Virus record (IMG/VR): IMGVR_UViG_3300032334_000266
Location: 1 to 35,064 of that record
Source of the DNA: a virus
DNA length: 35,064 nt
Direction: 5' to 3' (one strand)
The position numbers and the translations under genes were made by a program. This document shows, piece by piece, positions 28,537 to 35,064 of this stretch (positions within the stretch are counted from its first letter, which is position 1; each line of letters begins with the position of its first letter). Below the pieces are notes generated by a model. That model ran no database searches. It was given only the letters and a program-made list of their open reading frames with translations, and was not told the origin of the DNA.

Positions 28537-28570
28537 ATTATTATCGTTAACACACACAGAAAGGCAAACG

Positions 28571-29050
28571 ATGAAAAAGGCAATTTTGGTAGGCTTACTG
28601 GCAGCGGCCATTACTGGCTGTTCGTCAATGAAAGGCATCGAAGAACGCAAGACCTATGCTCAACCTAGTTGGTATCAGGACTGCGCTCAAAGTGGGACCG
28701 AAGGTTGGTTCTGGTGGGAAAAAGAATACGCATACGCCTGCGGTGCTGGTGAATCGATCCACGCACAAGCCGCAGAAGAACAAATGTATGCTATTGCTAT
28801 GAATAACTTTGCTAAACGCATCAACAGCGAAGTAAACAGTTCAACAGAGATTAACTTCGATAACGATAAGAAAACGACTAAAACTCGTATTTCCTATCAG
28901 GTTAAGAATACAACTATTCGTGAACATCTTAATCGAGAAGTTGGACAGTTTACAATGAGTGGTCGACACTACACATTCGTTCGTTTGAAGATGCCTAAGG
29001 CAGTATTCGATCAGTTGATCGCAGAGGCCAAGCAACAAAAGGCTCAATAA
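28571..29050 (+). CDS. LPP20-like outer membrane lipoprotein
   Basis: 159 aa starting at ATG 28571. A lipoprotein signal peptide is clear: MKKAILVGLLAAAITG|C with lipid on C17, then SSMKG. The mature part (WYQDCAQSGTEGWFWWEKEY, later AEEQMYAIAMNNFAKRINSE and ISYQVKNTTIREHL) resembles the LPP20/FlgO-like lipoprotein fold, which is found on Gram-negative envelopes. The residue after Cys is Ser, not Asp, so it should go to the outer membrane. Followed without a gap by a second lipoprotein. A role in envelope remodelling, lysis (spanin-like) or superinfection exclusion is open. Confidence 0.75.
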   Translation: MKKAILVGLLAAAITGCSSMKGIEERKTYAQPSWYQDCAQSGTEGWFWWEKEYAYACGAGESIHAQAAEEQMYAIAMNNFAKRINSEVNSSTEINFDNDKKTTKTRISYQVKNTTIREHLNREVGQFTMSGRHYTFVRLKMPKAVFDQLIAEAKQQKAQ

Positions 29051-29391
29051 TGAAAGCCGTTGCTATCGCGGTAATCCCTACACTCACTTTAGCAGCCATT
29101 ATGGCACTGAGTGGGTGTAGCTCGTCCCCTAAGGTCATGGCACAGAAGCCACAGTACTGTCATACCAGTCAAACTATTCAAACAGAAAACAACGAAACTG
29201 TTAATAGCAAGACTACCTTAGAATGTACTGACGATCAAATCAAACGTCTTTCTTCCGTTCGCCTAGGCATGTCCGGCAACTGCGGAGAGTTTTCATATTG
29301 GATGAATATCGGAGGAAATAATGTTCAACGCAAAGGTATCAGCTGCCAAAAGTTGGATGGTAGTTGGGAAGTTGTTAATACTGTTAACTAG
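29050..29391 (+). CDS. Small lipoprotein, 113 aa
   Basis: Signal peptide with lipobox A-L-S-G|C at residue 23 (MALSGCSSSPKVMAQKPQYC). The mature part has four more Cys (CHTSQT, LECTDDQ, GNCGEF, SCQKLDG), suggesting disulfides in the periplasm. The start overlaps the previous stop (TAATGA). Its 3' end overlaps the next gene by 71 bases. Family not recognised; proteobacterial lipoproteins of similar build exist. Confidence 0.7.
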   Translation: MKAVAIAVIPTLTLAAIMALSGCSSSPKVMAQKPQYCHTSQTIQTENNETVNSKTTLECTDDQIKRLSSVRLGMSGNCGEFSYWMNIGGNNVQRKGISCQKLDGSWEVVNTVN

Positions 29392-29755
29392 TACCGCTGC
29401 CTTTGCAGATGATATTAGCAATCCAAGATTTTTCGAATATCGATCAGGCGGATTTGTTAATCGGTTAGCTGATTTGTCCTTTGGATGGTTCAAGACTCTT
29501 GACAACGAGCAAAAGGCCGCATATAATCAAAGCATAACCCATGCAGTCATGATGGCTGAAAATGGTCAAAAAGTAACATGGTATCTTAATGATGCCAGCG
29601 GTGTAGCAGTTCCAGTAATGACTTGGCCTAATGGCCGTGGTTATTGTAGGAGAATTCACATACAGGCCATTGCATACAACGTCGAAAAGACTATGACTGC
29701 GACGGCATGTTTTGAAAATGCTAGTAATACTTGGCAGTGGTACAACGATAAATAA
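29321..29755 (+). CDS. 17-kDa surface antigen-like envelope protein
   Basis: 144 aa with a very strong SD (GGAGGAAATA) inside the previous gene. A hydrophobic N-terminal segment ends in TAAFADD (signal peptide, cleavage near residue 29). The mature part shows the RT0821/17-kDa antigen-like pattern: LDNEQKAAYNQSITHAVMMA, GQKVTWYLNDASGVAVPV, NGRGYCRRIHI, MTATACFENASNTWQW, with two Cys for a disulfide. Such proteins are surface or periplasmic in proteobacteria. Third gene of an envelope-protein cassette. Confidence 0.72.
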   Translation: MFNAKVSAAKSWMVVGKLLILLTSTAAFADDISNPRFFEYRSGGFVNRLADLSFGWFKTLDNEQKAAYNQSITHAVMMAENGQKVTWYLNDASGVAVPVMTWPNGRGYCRRIHIQAIAYNVEKTMTATACFENASNTWQWYNDK

Positions 29756-29761
29756 TTGCTC

Positions 29762-31177
29762 ATGAAAATACATACTAGCGATAAACTCATAGCCTGGATG
29801 GCACTACTCAGTGGATTATCAATATCCACTGTTGCTGTTTACTATTCTGTAGCAGGTCTGGTTGCAATCTTTGCTGCCAGCGCCATACCTATTATGGTAA
29901 TGGGTGTTACATTAGAAATCAGTAAACTGGTTGCTACTGTTTGGTTGAAACTAAACTGGCAACGTGCTCCTGCGCTGATTAAAACATATCTAATGACAGC
30001 TATCGCAATATTGATGTTGATTACATCAATGGGTATTTTCGGTTATCTATCTAAAGCACATTTGGACCAAGCAGTACCCACAGGTGACATTGCTGCTCAG
30101 GTCTCATTGATTGACACCAAGATCCAAACACAAAAAGATAACATTGAAGCGGCCAAGGCAGCTTTAAAACAAATGGATGGACAGGTTAACGAAATGTTGG
30201 CCAGATCCACCGACAACAAAGGCACAGAACGTGCTGTTCAGATTCGCAGACAGCAGGCCGGCGAACGTACCAAACTACAAAAAGAAATCGAAACAGCCAA
30301 TGTCACTATAGGCAAGCTCAATGAAGAACGTGCTCCTATTGCTAAAGATCTTCGCAAGGTCGAAGCTGAAGTCGGTCCAATCAAATATATCGCAGCATTG
30401 CTCTACGGTGACAATCCGGATTCTAATCTTTTAGAAAAAGCAGTTCGATGGGTTATCATCGTGATCGTGATGGTGTTTGACCCTTTAGCTGTTATCTTAT
30501 TGCTGGCCAGTCAATATTCTTTCCAGTGGTTCCGTCAAGAAGACGATGATGAAGAAAAGAAAGTCACAGAGATCCCGGAAAAAGTTGATGAACCGGAAGA
30601 TCACGAGATTCCAGTCACTCCCACTGCCGCAGTCACACAAGAAGAACTTGATGCCTTGCTCAAAGAGGAAGAGCCTACTAAGTTTGAACATGCCAGTGTT
30701 CATTGGCCATTCCCGGCTGCAGAAAAACCGATAACCCCTCCAGAAGAAGAGTTTAAGTTTTTAGCAGACGAAAAAGACGTCTATCCTGAAAAGACAGAAT
30801 CAGCTCTTGAAGAATGGAACAAGATGATTGCTGAAGCTGAGAAGGCCGCCGAAGCTGAGAAGACTGCACCTGTTGAAGAGCATGAAGAAGATGAAAATCT
30901 AGATGATTTAGAAGAATCAGAAAAACTTGCTATCAAACAATGGAAGGCAGAGCACCCAGAACTAACTGTTAAGCATCAAAGAAAGATGCTTGAAGAAAAT
31001 CTAATCACAGAACTTCCTTGGGAACAATATCTCAAAGCCAAAGCTGATTTCTCAGAAGAAGATGAAGCTGCTGAGGAAGCTGCCAAGTGGGCACAAGAAC
31101 AACTCGATCTCAAAAAAAAAGAAGTGACTTGGATGGAACGAGTGGGCAACCAACAGATAAAGAAAACCAAAGAATGA
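29762..31177 (+). CDS. Conserved phage membrane protein with coiled coil and acidic tail, 471 aa
   Basis: Three N-terminal membrane segments (about 9-29, 33-52, 75-95; core AVYYSVAGLVAIFAASAIPI and LEISKLVATVWL), a periplasmic or cytoplasmic coiled coil (about 100-215), a fourth segment at about 226-250 (VMVFDPLAVILLLASQY), and a 200-residue Glu/Lys-rich tail. I recall this architecture with the YYSVAGLVAIFA and SMGIFGYLSKAH signatures from many aquatic T4-like phages, always of unknown function. The protein could act on the membrane during lysis control or superinfection exclusion. It follows the envelope cassette after 6 bases and overlaps the next tiny gene by ATGA. Confidence 0.75.
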   Translation: MKIHTSDKLIAWMALLSGLSISTVAVYYSVAGLVAIFAASAIPIMVMGVTLEISKLVATVWLKLNWQRAPALIKTYLMTAIAILMLITSMGIFGYLSKAHLDQAVPTGDIAAQVSLIDTKIQTQKDNIEAAKAALKQMDGQVNEMLARSTDNKGTERAVQIRRQQAGERTKLQKEIETANVTIGKLNEERAPIAKDLRKVEAEVGPIKYIAALLYGDNPDSNLLEKAVRWVIIVIVMVFDPLAVILLLASQYSFQWFRQEDDDEEKKVTEIPEKVDEPEDHEIPVTPTAAVTQEELDALLKEEEPTKFEHASVHWPFPAAEKPITPPEEEFKFLADEKDVYPEKTESALEEWNKMIAEAEKAAEAEKTAPVEEHEEDENLDDLEESEKLAIKQWKAEHPELTVKHQRKMLEENLITELPWEQYLKAKADFSEEDEAAEEAAKWAQEQLDLKKKEVTWMERVGNQQIKKTKE

Positions 31178-31257
31178 TTCCTGGGTATGTGCAAAATGCA
31201 GAACAGAATGAATCGACTATTTGGCAACGTGTTAAACAAGCAAAAGGTGATGTGTGA
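31174..31257 (+). CDS. Conserved phage mini-protein, 27 aa
   Basis: MIPGYVQNAEQNESTIWQRV followed by KQAKGDV. The MIPGYVQNAEQ...IW opening is one I recognise from tiny ORFs in aquatic T4-like phage genomes. Overlaps the upstream stop (ATGA) and its own stop overlaps the GTG start of the next gene, so all three are coupled. Function unknown. Confidence 0.65.
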   Translation: MIPGYVQNAEQNESTIWQRVKQAKGDV

Positions 31258-31646
31258 CTGACAAAATCGTATTAGTTACGCCGCCTGATGATATCTTTCA
31301 AGATGGCATTCGTTTATTGTTAGTTGATTTAAACACTGATCAAACTGCCATACTTTCCGAAGCACTTAAATCACTAACAGAATCTACAGCATCTATCGCA
31401 TATATTTGGCACTCCCTAACTGATGATGTTGAATGGCTTTTAGATAAAAAGCATAAAAGCGATATCATCTTATTCAATGCTGCCAGCGACAACGACTTAA
31501 TCGTTGGCTATTTGGCCGCACAACCAAATGCATATTATTTCGGAACTCTAAAATCTTTACATATTATTAACGATTCTGCTATATATAATACTGATCAAAT
31601 TATCAACATACTGGAGAAGATCATAAAACAAAATGAGAAACGATAA
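31254..31646 (+). CDS. Hypothetical protein, 130 aa
   Basis: Starts at GTG 31254, which overlaps the previous stop (GTGA). The sequence has a Rossmann-like alternation (MTDKIVLVTPPDDI, IRLLLVDLNTDQTAIL, KSDIILFNAASDNDLIVGY) suggesting a small alpha/beta fold, without a nucleotide-binding Gly loop. Its end overlaps the bS21 start by 14 bases. Function unknown. Confidence 0.62.
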   Translation: MTDKIVLVTPPDDIFQDGIRLLLVDLNTDQTAILSEALKSLTESTASIAYIWHSLTDDVEWLLDKKHKSDIILFNAASDNDLIVGYLAAQPNAYYFGTLKSLHIINDSAIYNTDQIINILEKIIKQNEKR

Positions 31647-31884
31647 AGAACGAAAAGACCGTACTATAAAGGGATCCCTAGTGGTCCCCAAAGAACACGA
31701 AAACATTAACCAAACACTAAGACGCTTTAAAAAGAAAGTTGAAGAAAGTGGATTAATGGAAGTTCTCCGTGCCAAAGAGTTTTATGAAAAACCTACCACA
31801 GCTCGTAAAAAAGCCAAAGGTGCTGCCAAAGCACGTTGGCGTAAAAAACTCCGCGATCAACAACTCCCACCAAAACTATACTAA
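31633..31884 (+). CDS. rpsU: Ribosomal protein bS21, phage-encoded
   Basis: 83 aa matching bacterial S21 over its whole core: VPKEHENINQTLRRFKKKV, then RAKEFYEKPTTARKKAKGAA and the C-terminus LPPKLY. S21 sits next to the anti-SD of 16S rRNA and helps initiation; phage copies are known from several aquatic phages and are thought to steer host ribosomes to phage messages. The first 15 residues are an extra basic N-terminus. The ...LPxKLY ending resembles betaproteobacterial S21, which hints at the host. Coupled to the upstream gene. Confidence 0.9.
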   Translation: MRNDKERKDRTIKGSLVVPKEHENINQTLRRFKKKVEESGLMEVLRAKEFYEKPTTARKKAKGAAKARWRKKLRDQQLPPKLY

Positions 31885-31893
31885 AGGTCAAAA

Positions 31894-32916
31894 ATGAGAA
31901 TCGAAGATGAAGTGAAACTAGACTTCAGAGATGTATTGATTCGTCCTAAACGTAGTACACTAAGCAGTCGACGAGAAGTCGATCTTACCAGAAACTACGA
32001 GTTCAAACACAGTAAACAAAAATGGTATGGCATTCCTATCATGGCCTCTAACATGGATGGTGTAGGTACATTCGATATGGCTGCTGCCTTACAACAGGAT
32101 CAGTTGTTTACATGTCTTGTGAAAACATATAACAGTAACATCAATCAGTGGATAGACGCCGTCGCATTAGATCCAGAAAACTTTGCTGTCAGCAGTGGTA
32201 CCAGTGATGCTGACTTTGATCGTCTTAATGTTGTATTAACTGGTGTAGGAAGAATCAAGTTTATTTGTATTGACGTAGCCAATGGCTACAGTGAGAAGTT
32301 CGGTGACTTTGTTGCTAGGGTGCGACAGGCATGGCCGACTCACACTATTATTGCAGGTAATGTTGTTACCGCAGACATGACACAGGAGTTAATCTTACGT
32401 GGCGCAGATATTGTTAAAGTGGGCATTGGCCCTGGTAGTGTTTGTACTACTCGTATCCAAACTGGTGTGGGCTACCCACAGCTTAGTGCTATCATTGAAT
32501 GCGCCGATGCCGCTCACGGTCTTGGTGGACACATTGTGGCTGACGGCGGATGCACTTGTCCTGGGGACGTTGCTAAGGCTTTCGGGGCAGGCGCTGATTT
32601 CGTGATGCTTGGCGGCATGTTCGCTGGTCACGATGAAGGTGGTGGTGATGTAGCAGATGGATTTATTACATTCTACGGTATGAGCAGTGACACAGCTATG
32701 AACAAGCACAGTGGCGGTGTTGCTGAGTATCGCAGTTCAGAAGGAAGAACAGTCAGTGTTCCCTATAAGGGAGCAGTTAGAAATACTGTTTTAGATTTGC
32801 TAGGTGGTCTACGCTCTACCTGCACGTATGTGGGTGCTCCAACCCTAAAGCAACTTAGTAAGTGTACAACGTTTGTTAAAGTCAATAGACAGATCAACGA
32901 CGTATTCCTTAGATAA
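31894..32916 (+). CDS. guaC: GMP reductase
   Basis: Converts GMP to IMP with NADPH. The 340-aa sequence follows E. coli GuaC closely: [20 protein letters not shown] at the start, the Cys loop [11 protein letters not shown] with active-site C184, [20 protein letters not shown], and [17 protein letters not shown]. There is no CBS domain, so it is GMP reductase rather than IMP dehydrogenase. It follows bS21 after 9 bases with AAAGGTC as a weak SD. In a phage it would rebalance purine pools together with the ribonucleotide reductase; such a copy is an unusual auxiliary metabolic gene. Confidence 0.94.
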   Translation: MRIEDEVKLDFRDVLIRPKRSTLSSRREVDLTRNYEFKHSKQKWYGIPIMASNMDGVGTFDMAAALQQDQLFTCLVKTYNSNINQWIDAVALDPENFAVSSGTSDADFDRLNVVLTGVGRIKFICIDVANGYSEKFGDFVARVRQAWPTHTIIAGNVVTADMTQELILRGADIVKVGIGPGSVCTTRIQTGVGYPQLSAIIECADAAHGLGGHIVADGGCTCPGDVAKAFGAGADFVMLGGMFAGHDEGGGDVADGFITFYGMSSDTAMNKHSGGVAEYRSSEGRTVSVPYKGAVRNTVLDLLGGLRSTCTYVGAPTLKQLSKCTTFVKVNRQINDVFLR

Positions 32917-32924
32917 GTACTTGG

Positions 32925-32941
32925 CCACGTAGTTAACGTGG
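32925..32941 (+). other. Hairpin between guaC and the transporter gene
   Basis: CCACGT-AGTTA-ACGTGG, 6 bp, followed by TATTTT and then the SD AAAGGAG. Could be a weak terminator or an mRNA-processing element. Confidence 0.5.
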
Positions 32942-32959
32942 TATTTTAAAGGAGAAAAG

Positions 32960-34000
32960 ATGGACTTCATCACAAACGTCCTGTTAAAGGACATATCATA
33001 CCTATGGATGATATTCTTCATTATGATCACTGCTGGACTAGCTAAAGAGTACGCTCTTTTTGCCCCAGCATTTGCCTATGTAAGAAACACATTCAGAAGT
33101 AATAAGTTTGTAGTTGTTCTCCTAAGTGCGATTGGCGGAATATTGCCAATCGAAGGTCGAGTCACTGTGTCAGCAGGTTTGCTGGATACAGTAGCACCTA
33201 AGGAAGGTCACGGCCGTGAGAAGTTAGGCATTGTTGATTACTTGAGTACACACCACTATTATTTGTGGTCGCCACTTGAGAAAACAGTAATCTTACCTAT
33301 CGCGGCATTTGGTTTAACTTATGGTGCGTGGCTTGGCTTGATTGCACCTTTGTTGGTTGTTAGTTTCGTATTCATTGCTTGGTACATTTGGAGTCAAGTA
33401 CATGATGAAGAAATTTCAATCACACCGGGAAACTTTAAACTGTCATCAGTTTTACGCAATGTTGTACCAATGTTCGTAGCCATTGGCTTGTACATTTATA
33501 ACAGTGCGTGGATGATTGTCTGTTTTGGATTCCTAACCTTGTACTATATCATCATTAGTCAACAATGGAACATTAAGAAATTATTGGGCTATGTTCGCTG
33601 GGATGTGTTAATATGGGTTGGTGCAGTTATCGCTTTAGGTAACTATATGAAAACTTATGATGCCGAATGGCAAACTATGTTAAAGACCAGTGTGCTTGAT
33701 CCGCATACTTTCGTTGGCATGGTAGCTATTTCAGCTATTGGTTTTGCTGCTAGCTTCCTAATGGGTAGTTCAGGTAAGTTTATTGCCATTGCCGTAATCA
33801 TGTCTCAAGTCTTTGGACAAGAGTACTTTTTATGGTTCTTTGCATTAGACTTCGCTGGCTATCTCATTAGCCCTACACATAAGTGTGTTATGATTGGTAA
33901 CCGATACTTCGGCACACCAATCGGCACTTATTATAAGGCACTAGGAGGTTGGGGAGCGTTATTACTCGCAACCGCAGGTACTATAACGTTCTTGATTTAA
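32960..34000 (+). CDS. Ion-transporter superfamily membrane protein (DUF401-like)
   Basis: 346 aa with about nine to ten hydrophobic segments. Two signatures support the IT superfamily/DUF401: the re-entrant-loop-like GGILPIEGRVTVSAGLLDTV (about residues 67-86) and the late LISPTHKCVMIGNRYFGTPI. Such proteins are secondary transporters for organic anions or of unknown substrate. It has a strong SD (AAAGGAG). A ten-helix transporter is very rare in a phage; it could import nutrients or alter membrane energetics. Family assignment is by motif recall and should be taken as probable. Confidence 0.7.
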   Translation: MDFITNVLLKDISYLWMIFFIMITAGLAKEYALFAPAFAYVRNTFRSNKFVVVLLSAIGGILPIEGRVTVSAGLLDTVAPKEGHGREKLGIVDYLSTHHYYLWSPLEKTVILPIAAFGLTYGAWLGLIAPLLVVSFVFIAWYIWSQVHDEEISITPGNFKLSSVLRNVVPMFVAIGLYIYNSAWMIVCFGFLTLYYIIISQQWNIKKLLGYVRWDVLIWVGAVIALGNYMKTYDAEWQTMLKTSVLDPHTFVGMVAISAIGFAASFLMGSSGKFIAIAVIMSQVFGQEYFLWFFALDFAGYLISPTHKCVMIGNRYFGTPIGTYYKALGGWGALLLATAGTITFLI

Positions 34001-34009
34001 GTAAAAATA

Positions 34010-34032
34010 GTGGGCCGGGTAGACCGGCTCAC
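34010..34032 (+). other. Strong hairpin before the second barrel gene
   Basis: GTGGGCCGG-GTAGA-CCGGCTCAC, 9 bp with one G-U, not followed by a T run. It lies between the transporter and the barrel gene and may insulate or protect the downstream message. Confidence 0.55.
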
Positions 34033-34054
34033 TTATCAAACAAAAGGAAAAACT

Positions 34055-34621
34055 ATGAAAAACGTATTTGCCATTCTGGCATTAACTGTAACTATGACCA
34101 GCACAGCATTTGCCGGAGGCGGTGGTGTAGGTTTTGAATTTGAGAGAGAGCGTGGTAACGATTCTCCAAACACATTCGAAAATACATTTAGTGTAGCACC
34201 GTACTACAAGTTTGATAACGGGGTTAAAGCCGATATTAAATTTTATGCAAGTCGCGAAGACGGCGACAAAACTCTTGAAAACAAAGTAGAAGCTCGTGTT
34301 CAAAAAATGTGGGAAGTGTTTCCAAACGCAAAGTTGGGAGCTCGAGTAAGCATTGGTGAGAAGTTTACTTCCACTAAAGATTACACATACTATACTTTTG
34401 AGCCAAAAGCCAGTTACGCATTAAACGATGCGCTATCTCTGCAAGCATCTTATCGTTATCGCAACTCGTTTGATTCTTCGAACAACTATGAAACTCGTAC
34501 TACAAAGTTAGGTTTCGATTACGAACTAACTAAGAAAGATGAGGTTGGTGTGCGTTATCTTATGAAGCGTGGCGACAGCAATACCGATGGTGTTGAGTTT
34601 GCTTACACTCGCAGTTTCTAA
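34055..34621 (+). CDS. Outer membrane beta-barrel protein (KdgM-like porin)
   Basis: 188 aa starting at ATG 34055 (SD AAAGGAAA); the GTG at 34010 is not needed. Signal peptide cleaved after S-T-A-F-A (residue 20), then a Gly-rich start. Alternating hydrophobic strands (NTFENTFSVAPYYKFDNGVK, then YYTFEPKASYALNDALSLQA) and the C-terminal Phe (AYTRSF) mark an outer membrane barrel. The small size and pattern resemble oligogalacturonate-type KdgM porins. It is unlike the TorF-like porin in sequence yet shares its 3' hairpin and terminator layout. Function in infection unknown. Confidence 0.78.
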   Translation: MKNVFAILALTVTMTSTAFAGGGGVGFEFERERGNDSPNTFENTFSVAPYYKFDNGVKADIKFYASREDGDKTLENKVEARVQKMWEVFPNAKLGARVSIGEKFTSTKDYTYYTFEPKASYALNDALSLQASYRYRNSFDSSNNYETRTTKLGFDYELTKKDEVGVRYLMKRGDSNTDGVEFAYTRSF

Positions 34622-34633
34622 TCAAAGATTAGA
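34617..34633 (+). other. Hairpin across the stop codon of the second barrel gene
   Basis: TCTAATC-AAA-GATTAGA, 7 bp, spans the last Phe codon and the stop, with the same arm sequence as the hairpin at 23799-23817. Confidence 0.7.
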
Positions 34634-34640
34634 TAAGAAA

Positions 34641-34663
34641 AAGGCAACTTCGGTTGCCTTTTT
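34641..34663 (+). terminator. Terminator of the second barrel gene
   Basis: AAGGCAAC-TTCG-GTTGCCTT hairpin (8 bp, UUCG loop) followed by a T run. Confidence 0.92.
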
Positions 34664-34664
34664 G

Positions 34665-34693
34665 TTGACCTTTCCTTATAAAGAAAGTATAAT
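34665..34693 (+). promoter_or_regulatory. Sigma70 promoter giving an apparently leaderless exonuclease mRNA
   Basis: TTGACC, 17-bp spacer, TATAAT. The -10 ends 6 bases before ATG 34700, so transcription should start at the start codon itself. Confidence 0.75.
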
Positions 34694-34699
34694 AAAAGC

Positions 34700-35064
34700 A
34701 TGAATACAGACATCATGATCGATCTAGAAACACTAGATACAAGCCCAAGCGCCAGCATCTTAACCATAGGTGCTGTTCGTTTTGATCCCTTTGGAAAAGA
34801 CGTCCAAGAGCCTGCATGTGACAAGTTCTATGTAAAAGTAGATCTTGACAGTTGTGATAGGATTGGACTAACAACAAGTCAGGCTACCATTGATTGGTGG
34901 GCAGGACAAAGCAGAGAAGCACAAGATGAAGCATTCAGCCCTGAGGGCCGGATTGACATCGTTGATGCTATGAATCAACTATATAAGTTTTGCTGGGGCG
35001 CCAAACGTGTTTGGAGTCACGGAGCGGGTTTTGATATTATTATCTGCGAACATATTTTCCGTAA
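34700..35064 (+). CDS. DEDDh 3'-5' exonuclease (Rv2179c/RNase T-like), cut by window end
   Basis: The frame runs open to the last base; 121 codons are seen. Motif I is D-L-E-T-L-D-T at residues 8-14 (D and E metal ligands), with SASILTIGAVRFDPFG behind it, and W-S-H-G-A-G-F-D near the end gives motif II (Asp). This is the exoribonuclease/exoDNase VIII-like group of the DEDD superfamily, widespread in phages. It degrades single-stranded RNA or DNA from the 3' end. There is no SD and the promoter -10 lies directly upstream, so the message looks leaderless. Confidence 0.83.
   Translation, partial: MNTDIMIDLETLDTSPSASILTIGAVRFDPFGKDVQEPACDKFYVKVDLDSCDRIGLTTSQATIDWWAGQSREAQDEAFSPEGRIDIVDAMNQLYKFCWGAKRVWSHGAGFDIIICEHIFR

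Noticed and set aside
32395-32709. Long minus-strand frame inside guaC
   Set aside because: Shadow of the highly conserved GMP reductase on the plus strand, with no SD and no recognisable protein.
1-35064. CRISPR arrays, insertion sequences, integrase or attachment sites, ordinary tRNA genes
   Set aside because: No regularly spaced repeats, transposase or integrase motifs, or complete cloverleaf were found on either strand by reading.

Overview
The window looks like part of a large tailed phage of the T4-like (myovirus) superfamily. About 50 tightly packed genes, often joined by ATGA or TAATG overlaps, run almost all on the plus strand. Many belong to families typical of aquatic T4-like phages: a KWDG ligase-like protein, an Mtd-like/pectate-lyase tail protein, NrdA/NrdB, an Sm-like small protein, and an SleB endolysin with a holin-like protein. 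The host is probably a Gram-negative proteobacterium. Outer-membrane barrels, lipoproteins with lipoboxes and a periplasmic nuclease support this. A bS21 C-terminus resembling betaproteobacterial S21, a split tmRNA and a PQQ precursor peptide make a betaproteobacterium, possibly a PQQ-using methylotroph, a reasonable guess. That last step is inference.

Left part (1-16.1 kb): late or structural genes. These include the end of a tail fibre gene, a secreted NUC1-type nuclease, and a string of proteins whose N-termini match T4 capsid-targeting peptides ending at a gp21-type cleavage site (L/I-x-E then A/S/G). A fatty acid desaturase, a nucleotidyltransferase-like/ligase-like pair, a strongly expressed small structural protein, a PD-(D/E)XK exonuclease and a tailspike follow. 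Short TAAATA-type late promoter candidates sit before many of them. A minus-strand island (5.7-7.5 kb) holds small proteins, a cupin and an alpha/beta hydrolase.

Middle (16.1-22.6 kb): class Ia ribonucleotide reductase (nrdA, nrdB) with glutaredoxin, then an M15-like peptidase, a DUF454 membrane protein and a 2OG-Fe(II) oxygenase. At 22.6-23.0 kb lies a circularly permuted, two-piece tmRNA gene: the CCA-bearing acceptor piece precedes the tag-coding piece. The two pieces form a 7-bp acceptor stem with the G3-U70 alanine identity pair and a 7-bp P2-like helix.

Right part (23-35 kb): many single genes and short operons with consensus sigma70 promoters and strong terminators. They encode a TorF-like porin, an ahpC-ahpD-Prx5 peroxide-detoxification operon, a 23-residue PqqA homologue, an SGNH hydrolase, an SleB endolysin plus holin-like protein, and two lipoproteins plus a 17-kDa-antigen-like protein. 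Ribosomal protein bS21, GMP reductase (guaC), an ion-transporter-like membrane protein, a second beta-barrel protein and a DEDDh exonuclease cut by the window end follow.

Taken together, the phage appears to carry tools for dNTP synthesis (RNR, Grx, GuaC), redox defence (AhpC/D, Prx5), translation control (tmRNA, bS21) and envelope remodelling (porins, lipoproteins, desaturase), and possibly for PQQ supply. The strongest observations are the permuted tmRNA and the pqqA gene; neither is visible as an ordinary long ORF.
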